DNA of 6,591 bases, from the NCBI GenBank assembly GCA_022865685.1, contig JALHUB010000322.1, positions 1 through 6,591 on the forward strand, read 5' to 3'. Source of the DNA: Dehalococcoidia bacterium (lineage in GTDB: Bacteria; Chloroflexota; Dehalococcoidia; DSTF01; JALHUB01). Shown one piece after another: positions 1 through 5,095 of the stretch (within the stretch, counting starts at the first letter, position 1; each line of letters starts with the position of its first letter). The translations under genes were made by a program, and so were the position numbers. The notes beneath the pieces were generated by a model. That model worked only from the letters and a program-made list of their open reading frames with translations, searched no databases and had not been told where the DNA came from.

Positions 1-780
1 CTCGACAAGTACAGCCTCAAAAGCCTCCACCTTACCGATAAGGACGTGCCCTGGGTGGACTACAAGCCCAAAGGCGAGCTGCTTGTCCTCGACAAGGTCT
101 TTCCCGAAGGCATCAAGATACCCGAGGCGCTCATCGGCAAGAACATCATCCACCTGCCGACCCTCAAGACGCATATCTTCACCACCATGACAGGCGCCAT
201 GAAGAACGCCTTCGGTGGGCTCCTCGGCTACCGGCGCCACTGGACCCACTCCGTCATCCACGAGACGCTGGTTGACCTCCTGATGATCCAGAAGGAAATC
301 CACCCGGGCATTTTCGCTGTCATGGACGGCACCATCGCCGGCGACGGGCCGGGTCCGCGCACTATGCGACCGCACGTCAAGAACCTGCTGCTGGCCAGCG
401 CCGACCAGGTCGCCATCGACGCCGTCGCCGCCAAGCTGATGGGCTTCGACCCATTGTCCCTCAAGTTCATCCGTCTCGCCCACGAGCGTGGCCTCGGCTG
501 CGGCGACGTCAGCCGGATCGAGGTCGTCGGACTGGACATCAGCGGCATCAACTTCGGCTTCCGCAGCGATGAGAACAACCTCGCCGGTCGCGGCCAGAAG
601 CTCATCTACTGGGGGCCCCTCAAGCCCTTCGAAAAGCTCCTCCTACGCACCCCGATCGTACCCTGGTCGTTCTTCGCCTCGAACCTGTACTACAATTACC
701 TCTGGTACCCTCTGGCAGGCCGGAAGAGAGTGAAGCAGGCTCTCCAGACGGAATGGGGGAAGCTCTTCCAGAGCTACTAG
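1..780 (+). CDS. DUF362 domain-containing protein, 5' end missing (C-terminal 259 residues)
   Basis: The frame is open from base 1 and ends at the TAG at 778-780, so the gene starts upstream. A GTG at 46 lies inside the frame and is probably not the start. The product matches DUF362, a family of unknown biochemical role sometimes linked to Fe-S proteins. Visible family blocks are the LPTLKTH stretch (about 154-174), then TGAMKNAFGGLLG (about 190-228), an MDG...GDGPGPR block (about 322-360), an LASADQVAIDAVAAKLMG block (about 391-444), and the closing GLG...IEVVG (about 490-531). After the domain comes a tail of about 75 residues rich in aromatic and basic residues, with no cysteine cluster, so no ferredoxin domain is seen in this part. 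It is followed after 27 bases by the flippase-like gene on the same strand, suggesting an operon. The family assignment is firm; the function is unknown. Confidence 0.85.
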   Translation, partial: LDKYSLKSLHLTDKDVPWVDYKPKGELLVLDKVFPEGIKIPEALIGKNIIHLPTLKTHIFTTMTGAMKNAFGGLLGYRRHWTHSVIHETLVDLLMIQKEIHPGIFAVMDGTIAGDGPGPRTMRPHVKNLLLASADQVAIDAVAAKLMGFDPLSLKFIRLAHERGLGCGDVSRIEVVGLDISGINFGFRSDENNLAGRGQKLIYWGPLKPFEKLLLRTPIVPWSFFASNLYYNYLWYPLAGRKRVKQALQTEWGKLFQSY

Positions 781-792
781 CGACCCCGTTTC

Positions 793-800
793 GGAAAGGA
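793..800 (+). promoter_or_regulatory. Ribosome binding site for the TTG-started membrane protein
   Basis: GGAAAGGA lies 7 bases before TTG 808-810. It is the only good purine-rich SD between the DUF362 stop and the first membrane segment. It supports the TTG start over the first in-frame ATG (codon 18, at 859), which lies inside the first hydrophobic helix. Confidence 0.65.
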
Positions 801-807
801 AGCGTTC

Positions 808-1845
808 TTGACCCTCAACAATCTGCGCGTCAAGTTCATCCTGTCCCTGCTGCTGGGGATGATCGTCGTCGTCGGCCTCATGGCCTACGGCGACTTCTCC
901 GACATTTGGGGGCGTCTCGGCGACTTCCGCTGGGAGCTGCTGCCGCTGCTCCTCGCGCTGTCGATGGCCAACTACCTCATCCGCTTCGGGAAGTGGCACT
1001 TCTATCTCCACCAGATAGGCATCCACGACGTGCAGAAGCTCGACAGCTTCCTCGCCTTCTTCTCCGGCCTGGCGATGGTCATCACGCCCGGGAAGCTCGG
1101 CGAGTGGCTGAAGAGCTACCTCCTCCAGGAGATGCGCGGCATCCCCTTCCTGCACACCGCGCCCATCCTCCTGGCGGAGCGCTTCACCGATAGCGTCGCT
1201 CTCTTGCTGCTGGCCGCGGCCGGCCTCTTCGTCTTCGGTCAGGCGTGGGAGATATTCGTCGTCGTTGTCGTCGCCTGCGTCATCGGCATGGTCGTCGCGC
1301 GCCACCGTCCGACGATGCGCGCGATCCTGCACGCCGCCGAGCGCGCGCCGCTGATCTCGCGCTTCGCCACGCGCGTCGAAGACTTCTACGAGACCACCTA
1401 CACTCTGTTCGCGCCCTGGAGCCTGATTCTCACCATCGCGCTCAGCTTCGTCTCCTGGGCCGGCGAAGTGCTCGCCTTCTACCTTGTGCTGGTCGGCCTC
1501 GGATACGATGGGTCGTGGATGCTGCTGTTGCAGGCCGCCTTCATCCTGCCTATCTCCACGCTCGCCGGCGCCGTCGTGCTCATCGCGCCGGGCGGCCTCG
1601 GCGTCGCCGAGGGCGGCATCACCGGCCTGCTGCAGGTGATCGTCGAAGGGACGAGTAAGAGCGTGGCCACGCTTGCGGCGATCATCATCCGCTTCACGAC
1701 GCTCTGGTTTGGCGTTATCGTCGGGCTGGTCGTTCTCGCCTTCGCGACGCGACGCATCGGAGCCGCATCCGCCGCCCGCGAGGCTGCTGTGCCGGTCGTT
1801 CCGCCGCCACTCGCCGAGCTGGAGGAAGGAGGCACGTCGCGGTGA
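808..1845 (+). CDS. Flippase-like integral membrane protein, LPG-synthase-TM (UPF0104) family
   Basis: This is a 345-residue multi-pass inner-membrane protein. Hydrophobic segments are visible near residues 9-27, 43-58, 81-93, 118-142, 147-164, 204-230, 238-260 and 288-313. Family motifs are present: the TPGKLGEW turn (93-100), ER..D (124-128) and PGGLGVAEGG (261-270). These match the transmembrane domain of lysylphosphatidylglycerol synthases and the stand-alone 'flippase-like' proteins, which are thought to move or bind lipid-linked substrates. The soluble aminoacyl-transfer domain of true MprF is absent, so lysyl-PG synthesis should not be assumed. The start is TTG, chosen from its SD. The C-terminal tail of about 30 residues is Ala/Pro/Glu rich and probably cytoplasmic. 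The stop TGA overlaps the GTG of the next gene, indicating translational coupling with the CDF transporter. Family is confident; the substrate is unknown. Confidence 0.88.
   Translation: MTLNNLRVKFILSLLLGMIVVVGLMAYGDFSDIWGRLGDFRWELLPLLLALSMANYLIRFGKWHFYLHQIGIHDVQKLDSFLAFFSGLAMVITPGKLGEWLKSYLLQEMRGIPFLHTAPILLAERFTDSVALLLLAAAGLFVFGQAWEIFVVVVVACVIGMVVARHRPTMRAILHAAERAPLISRFATRVEDFYETTYTLFAPWSLILTIALSFVSWAGEVLAFYLVLVGLGYDGSWMLLLQAAFILPISTLAGAVVLIAPGGLGVAEGGITGLLQVIVEGTSKSVATLAAIIIRFTTLWFGVIVGLVVLAFATRRIGAASAAREAAVPVVPPPLAELEEGGTSR
1821..1832 (+). promoter_or_regulatory. Strong ribosome binding site for the CDF transporter
   Basis: GGAGGAAGGAGG ends 9 bases before the GTG at 1842 and lies inside the end of the flippase-like gene. 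It fixes the GTG start. Together with the 4-base GTGA overlap it indicates coupled translation. Confidence 0.75.
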
Positions 1846-2768
1846 CGAAACCGCTTGCGCAAGCGTCCTTCCTTCGCGACCGCGCTTCCCGGGCGGCCAT
1901 AGTCCCCGTCATCTCCAACAGCGTCGTCCTCGTGCTCAAGCTCGTCGTCGGGCTGATAACGGGCAGCATCGCCGTCCTCTCCGACGCCGTGGACAGCGCC
2001 GAGGACATCGGCGCGTCGTCGTTCGACCTCTGGAGCGTCCGGCTTTCCGCCAAGCCCGCCGACGTGGAGCACCCGTACGGCCACGGCAAAGCGGAGGGCG
2101 TCGCGGCCGCCGCAGAGGCGATCCTTATCGGCGCGGGCGGCATCTTCATCTTCTACCAGGCGTTGCGACGCCTCGTCGGCGGCGGCGGGGCCGAGATCGA
2201 CATCGGTTTGGGCATCATCGCTATGGCGATCACAGGCGCCGTCAACCTCAGCGTCGCCCTCTACGTCTCGCGCGCGGCGAAAGCGACGGGTTCGATCGCC
2301 CTCGCGGCGGGCACCCGCCATCTCTGGACGAACCTTGCGCAGGCGGCGGCCGTTATCATCGCCCTCGCCCTCGTCGGCCTGACCGGCAGGCACGAGTTCG
2401 ACGCCATCGTCGCTCTAATCCTCAGCGCCTTCCTCATCTTCTCCGCCACGCGGATCGGCCTCCGCGCGTCGTCACAGATCATGGACGTGCGACTGCCGCC
2501 GGAGGAGGAGGACGTGATCCTGGAGACGATCCTTCGTTACGGCGAAGACGTGCGGGGGTTCCACAAGCTGCGGACGCGTCGCTCCGGACGCCAGCGCTAC
2601 GTGGAGCTACACCTGATCGTCGACGCCGGCAAGAGCGTGCGGGAGATGCACGCCATCTGCGACCGCATCGAGAAGGATATCGTCGAGGCGCTGCCCGGCG
2701 CAGACGTCACGATTCACGTGGAGCCCGACGACGGCCGCTTCCGCCAGCCACGCCAGCTTCCGCGGTAG
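1842..2768 (+). CDS. Cation diffusion facilitator (CDF) family metal/proton antiporter
   Basis: This 308-residue inner-membrane transporter should export a divalent metal (Zn, Fe, Mn or similar) in exchange for protons. The layout is that of YiiP/FieF-type CDFs: helices near 19-41, 45-70, 89-109, 119-141, 149-180 and 185-206, then a cytoplasmic domain at about 210-295. TM2 carries D51 and D55 in the VDSAEDIGAS block, equivalent to YiiP D45 and D49. The EHPYGHGKAE loop (76-85) is the family signature. In TM5, H160 is kept but the residue four further on is N164, where YiiP has Asp157. The C-terminal domain keeps metal-binding-type histidines at H241, H257, H270 and H292. The GTG start overlaps the previous gene by 4 bases. 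The family is certain; the metal is not, because of the TM5 change. It is the last gene of the plus-strand operon. Confidence 0.93.
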   Translation: MTKPLAQASFLRDRASRAAIVPVISNSVVLVLKLVVGLITGSIAVLSDAVDSAEDIGASSFDLWSVRLSAKPADVEHPYGHGKAEGVAAAAEAILIGAGGIFIFYQALRRLVGGGGAEIDIGLGIIAMAITGAVNLSVALYVSRAAKATGSIALAAGTRHLWTNLAQAAAVIIALALVGLTGRHEFDAIVALILSAFLIFSATRIGLRASSQIMDVRLPPEEEDVILETILRYGEDVRGFHKLRTRRSGRQRYVELHLIVDAGKSVREMHAICDRIEKDIVEALPGADVTIHVEPDDGRFRQPRQLPR

Positions 2769-2803
2769 CCCGCCGACGGGCCAAGACAACGTTTGTCTCG
2801 CCC
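2768..2803. terminator. Hairpin cluster right after the CDF stop codon, candidate transcription barrier
   Basis: Two alternative stems overlap here. One is 2768-2772 with 2777-2781 (GCCCG/CGGGC). The other is 2778-2781 with 2800-2803 (GGGC/GCCC), enclosing a perfect stem 2784-2789 with 2793-2798 (AGACAA/TTGTCT) and a CGT loop. No T-run follows on either strand, so this is not a textbook intrinsic terminator. Its place between convergent genes suggests a terminator-like role. Confidence 0.4.
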
Positions 2804-2805
2804 AC

Positions 2806-2815
2806 CCGGCGCCGG
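2806..2815. repeat. 10-base perfect palindrome
   Basis: CCGGCGCCGG is self-complementary over its full length. It lies in the convergent gap between the post-CDF hairpins and the dispersed-type palindromes. Such GC palindromes arise easily by chance in GC-rich DNA, so no function is claimed. Confidence 0.4.
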
Positions 2816-2823
2816 TAACCGCG

Positions 2824-2889
2824 TAGGTCGGGCGTCTCGCCCGACCATGAGGCCCGTTCGCGGCGGGCAAGATGCCCGCGCTACGCGAA
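2824..2889. repeat. Paired palindromic intergenic repeat (REP-like, dispersed type)
   Basis: There are two adjacent hairpins. The first pairs 2826-2834 with 2838-2846 (GGTCGGGCG / CGCCCGACC, 9 bp, loop TCT). The second pairs 2863-2869 with 2873-2879 (GCGGGCA / TGCCCGC, 7 bp, loop AGA) and has an outer stem of 2857-2862 with 2884-2889 (TTCGCG / CGCGAA). From memory, closely similar 'GTAGGTCGGGCG' and 'GCGGGCAAGATGCCCGCG' units are scattered in many copies between genes of several environmental bacterial phyla. That link is recollection and cannot be tested from this window. The unit sits in the convergent gap, 24 bases from the stop codon of the minus-strand gene, and may also slow transcription from both sides. 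Confidence 0.65.
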
Positions 2890-2913
2890 GAGGGAGGCAA
2901 GGTTCTTCAGCGG

Positions 2914-3246
<333 letters not shown>

Positions 3247-3259
3247 CCTATCCTCCTTG

Positions 3260-4546
3260 CTACAGGGGGCGGGTATGACCGTTCCCCAAGATTACCCACT
3301 TGTATGTCGTCAGCTCTTTCAGCGCCATGGGGCCGCGCGCGTGCATCTTCTGCGTCGATATGCCGATCTCCGCGCCCAGGCCGAACTGCGCGCCGTCCGT
3401 GAACTGCGTGCTCGCGTTGTAGTACACCGCCGCCGCGTCGACCTCCGACAGGAAGCGGTCCGCCACCGGCCAGTCCGACGTCACGATCGCCTCCGAATGG
3501 CCGGAGCCGTACCTCGCGATGTGCGCCATCGCCTCGTCGACGGAGTCGACCACCTTGACGGCGGCGATGAACGTCAGGAACTCCTTGCCGAAGTCCTCCG
3601 GCGACGCGGGCACCGCCTTCCAGCCCTTCGACCCGTTGACCTTCTGCAAAATGCTCAGCGCCGTCGGGTCGCAGCGCATCTCCACGCCCTTCTCCGACCA
3701 CTTCGACGCTATCTGCGGCAGGAACGCCTCCGCCACGTCGCGGTGGACCAGCAGGCACTCCAGCGCGTTGCAGATCGTCGGGCGGCGCGTCTTGGCGTTG
3801 TTGACGATGTTCACCGCCATCGCCAGGTCCGCCGCCTTGTCGACGTAGGTGTGGCAGACGCCGGCCGCCGCCGACACGACAGGCATCGTCGCGTTCTCGC
3901 GCACCATGGCGATGAGGCCGGGCCCGCCGCGCGGTATCAGGAGGTCGATGACGTCGTTCATCTTCAGCAGCTCGCGCACCAGCCCGCGGTCCAGCGATTC
4001 GACGAGCTGGATCGCGCCTTCCGGCACGCCCGCCTTCGTCGCCGCCTCCGACGTGATGCGCCCCAGCAGCGTGTTCGACCGCGCGCACTCCTCGCCGCCG
4101 CGCAGCACGCACGCGTTGCCCGACTTCAGGCAGAGCGAGGCGATGTCCACCGCCACGTTCGGCCGGCTCTCGAAGATGGCGCCGATGACGCCGATGGGCA
4201 CACGCATCTTGCCGATGACGAGCCCGTTCGGCCGGATTGTCAGGTCGAAGCGCTCGCCGACCGGGTCCGGCAGCTTGGCCACGTTCCGCGTATCGGCGGC
4301 GATGCCCTCGACGCGGGCGTGGTTGAGCATCATGCGCTCCAGCATCTCGTCGTTGAGGCCGGCCTTCTTGCCCTCCTCGTAGTCCGCCTCGTTCGCCGCG
4401 ATGATGTCCTTCTCGCGCGCCACCAGCGCGTCGGCGATTGCGTGCAGCGCCGCGTTCTTGGTGTCGGTCGACAGCGCCGCCATGCGACGCGCGGTGGCCT
4501 TCGCGGCCTCGCCCTTTGCTCGTACCTCAGATGTGGTGACAGTCAT
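3260..4546 (-). CDS. proA: Gamma-glutamyl phosphate reductase (glutamate-5-semialdehyde dehydrogenase)
   Basis: This cytoplasmic enzyme uses NADPH to reduce gamma-glutamyl phosphate to glutamate-5-semialdehyde, the second step of proline synthesis from glutamate. The product is 428 residues, close to the usual 415-430. Recognised blocks are VPIGVIGAIFESRPN (116-130), LKSGNACVLRGG (140-151), DLLIPRGG (201-208), RRPTICNALE (254-263) with the catalytic cysteine at C259, GSGHSEAIVT (347-356), and the long C-terminal block NASTQFTDG...GAEIGISTQKMHARGP (378-406). The ATG at 4546 is chosen because AGGAGA (4554-4559) lies 7 bases upstream and family similarity begins there. An in-frame ATG at 4609 would add 21 residues with no family likeness and overlaps a candidate -10 box. 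The partner proB (glutamate 5-kinase) is not in the window. The small acidic-tailed gene follows directly. Confidence 0.97.
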   Translation of the reverse strand: MTVTTSEVRAKGEAAKATARRMAALSTDTKNAALHAIADALVAREKDIIAANEADYEEGKKAGLNDEMLERMMLNHARVEGIAADTRNVAKLPDPVGERFDLTIRPNGLVIGKMRVPIGVIGAIFESRPNVAVDIASLCLKSGNACVLRGGEECARSNTLLGRITSEAATKAGVPEGAIQLVESLDRGLVRELLKMNDVIDLLIPRGGPGLIAMVRENATMPVVSAAAGVCHTYVDKAADLAMAVNIVNNAKTRRPTICNALECLLVHRDVAEAFLPQIASKWSEKGVEMRCDPTALSILQKVNGSKGWKAVPASPEDFGKEFLTFIAAVKVVDSVDEAMAHIARYGSGHSEAIVTSDWPVADRFLSEVDAAAVYYNASTQFTDGAQFGLGAEIGISTQKMHARGPMALKELTTYKWVILGNGHTRPL

Positions 4547-4553
4547 CGCAGTC

Positions 4554-4559
4554 TCTCCT
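4554..4559 (-). promoter_or_regulatory. Ribosome binding site of proA
   Basis: AGGAGA on the minus strand, 7 bases before the ATG at 4546. It decides between this start and the longer in-frame ATG at 4609, which has no comparable SD. Confidence 0.7.
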
Positions 4560-4574
4560 GGTTGTGAAGGGCTG

Positions 4575-4589
4575 TCCGCCGTAGGCGGA
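4575..4589 (-). repeat. Small perfect hairpin in the proA leader
   Basis: TCCGCC (4575-4580) pairs with GGCGGA (4584-4589) around a 3-base loop. It lies 15 bases upstream of the proA SD, inside the expected proA 5' untranslated region. No T-run follows. It may be a short dispersed palindrome or may simply stabilise the leader. Confidence 0.45.
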
Positions 4590-4604
4590 AAAGTTACGCC
4601 CTCA

Positions 4605-4634
4605 AGCATACACTAGAGGGCCGTCCCCTTCCAG
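4605..4634 (-). promoter_or_regulatory. Candidate sigma-70-type promoter for proA
   Basis: On the minus strand, CTGGAA (4629-4634, 4 of 6 to TTGACA) and TATGCT (4605-4610, 4 of 6 to TATAAT) are spaced by 18 bases. Transcription would start near 4598, giving a leader of about 50 bases before the proA ATG. The match is weak and could be chance. Confidence 0.35.
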
Positions 4635-4661
4635 TAGCTGACCCTCTACCCCGGCAAACAA

Positions 4662-4695
4662 CTTGACAAGGCGTTATGACAAGCGTATCGTCAAG
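4662..4695 (+). promoter_or_regulatory. Good sigma-70-type promoter, rightward, with an inverted repeat over it
   Basis: A perfect TTGACA (4663-4668) is followed after 17 bases by TATCGT (4686-4691, 4 of 6 to TATAAT). CTTGAC (4662-4667) and GTCAAG (4690-4695) form a 6-base inverted repeat that spans the promoter, a possible operator for a dimeric regulator. It is the best-looking promoter in the window. The next convincing gene starts at 5096, about 400 bases downstream. Confidence 0.5.
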
Positions 4696-4727
4696 ATTAG
4701 TGGTGGCAAGGAAGCGCGGAGGTAAGG

Positions 4728-4772
4728 ATGCGCCTCCGCCGCGGGCTAGGATGCCCATGGAGGTCTCTGTAG
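4728..4772 (+). CDS. Possible 14-residue leader peptide
   Basis: The ATG at 4728 lies 5 bases after GGAGG (4718-4722) and about 30 bases after the candidate transcription start. The frame encodes MRLRRGLGCPWRSL and stops at the TAG 4770-4772. The SD stretch 4716-4722 (GCGGAGG) is perfectly complementary to 4733-4739 (CCTCCGC), so the SD would be paired and the ATG would sit in the 10-base loop. The first codons include CGC, CTC, CGC and CGC. No run of a single rare amino acid suggests classic attenuation. The stretch 4741-4756 also resembles the dispersed palindrome seen near 2863-2879, so this may be only a decayed repeat copy with an accidental small frame. Confidence 0.25.
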   Translation: MRLRRGLGCPWRSL

Positions 4773-4815
4773 GTTCCTTAGGCCCCCTGTCTCTATCCGG
4801 GGCAGACTGTCTTGT

Positions 4816-4932
4816 AGGATGCAATGTGGGCCACTCCCCTTGATATCAGCCCAACACCCTGGTGGCAATAGGCCCAACCGTGATTTCGCGCGTCCAGGAG
4901 CGACGCCGCGTCTCTCCCCACATTGACGTCCT
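4816..4932 (+). ncRNA. Possible structured RNA element closed by a long-range stem
   Basis: CAATGTGGG (4822-4830) is perfectly complementary to CCCACATTG (4917-4925). After a small internal loop the stem resumes with AGGA (4816-4819) and TCCT (4929-4932). Inside it, 4887-4894 and 4902-4910 form an 8-base-pair hairpin with one bulged C. By rough estimate a 9-base inverted repeat at this distance is not rare by chance, so this is a suggestion only. It lies between the rightward promoter and the secreted-protein gene. Confidence 0.25.
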
Positions 4933-4951
4933 CATCCTGATCTACGGCCGA

Positions 4952-4973
4952 CCCAGGCGCTAAAGCCTCTGGG
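4952..4973 (+). other. Hairpin in the leader
   Basis: AGGC (4955-4958) pairs with GCCT (4965-4968) around a GCTAAA loop. After a two-base bulge, CCC (4952-4954) pairs with GGG (4971-4973). Seven base pairs in all; function unknown. Confidence 0.3.
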
Positions 4974-5057
4974 CGGCCCTCCAACTCGCAAGACTTCGGA
5001 TGACCGGCTTCGGCCGCTGGGAGGTGTACATGTGATTTAGCCGAACAAGCAGCGGCA

Positions 5058-5075
5058 AGGCTCTTTCTAGAGCCT
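5058..5075 (+). other. Perfect 7-bp hairpin just upstream of the secreted-protein SD
   Basis: AGGCTCT (5058-5064) pairs with AGAGCCT (5069-5075) around a TTCT tetraloop. It ends 8 bases before the AAGGAGG SD at 5084-5090. With no following T-run it is not an intrinsic terminator. It could stabilise the mRNA end or affect initiation. Confidence 0.45.
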
Positions 5076-5083
5076 GACTTAGT

Positions 5084-5090
5084 AAGGAGG
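5084..5090 (+). promoter_or_regulatory. Strong ribosome binding site of the secreted repeat protein
   Basis: A full consensus AAGGAGG lies 5 bases before the ATG at 5096, which begins a typical signal peptide. It fixes the start and implies efficient translation. Confidence 0.8.
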
Positions 5091-5095
5091 AAACC

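Larger units (their letters stand above)
4692..5095 (+). other. Long non-coding leader region upstream of the secreted-protein gene
   Basis: I see no convincing gene in this stretch of about 400 bases. It has visibly lower G/C than the flanking genes, and open frames on either strand lack family likeness and the local codon bias. It holds several inverted repeats: 4716-4722 with 4733-4739, 4816-4830 with 4917-4932, 4887-4910, 4952-4973 and 5058-5075. Lying between a good promoter and a strong SD, it may be a structured 5' untranslated region, but it may also be decayed sequence. I did not recognise a known riboswitch family or a tRNA. Confidence 0.45.

Noticed and set aside
1673..2818. Plus-strand frame of 381 codons overlapping the CDF gene
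   Set aside because: It is an arginine-rich out-of-frame shadow typical of GC-rich DNA. The CDF frame has complete family motifs and a proper start.
3257..4567. Long plus-strand frame of 436 codons opposite proA
   Set aside because: It is the antisense shadow of a GC-rich gene. Its product is Arg/His/Ala-rich without domain likeness, while the minus strand is unmistakably ProA.
4607..4609. ATG at 4609 as the start of proA
   Set aside because: It adds 21 residues without family similarity, has no SD, and lies within the candidate -10 box. The ATG at 4546 has an SD and begins where ProA similarity begins.
5005..5016. CGGC-TTCG-GCCG mini-hairpin
   Set aside because: Only four base pairs, easily found by chance in GC-rich DNA. 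Noted as possible local structure but not annotated.
4917..5030. Cyclic-di-GMP (GEMM-type) riboswitch, suggested by a CGCTAAAGCC stretch and a following GC-rich hairpin
   Set aside because: The conserved GGGCAAACC-like segment and the GNRA hairpin before it are missing, and the CGCAAAGCC match is interrupted. A covariance-model search would decide.
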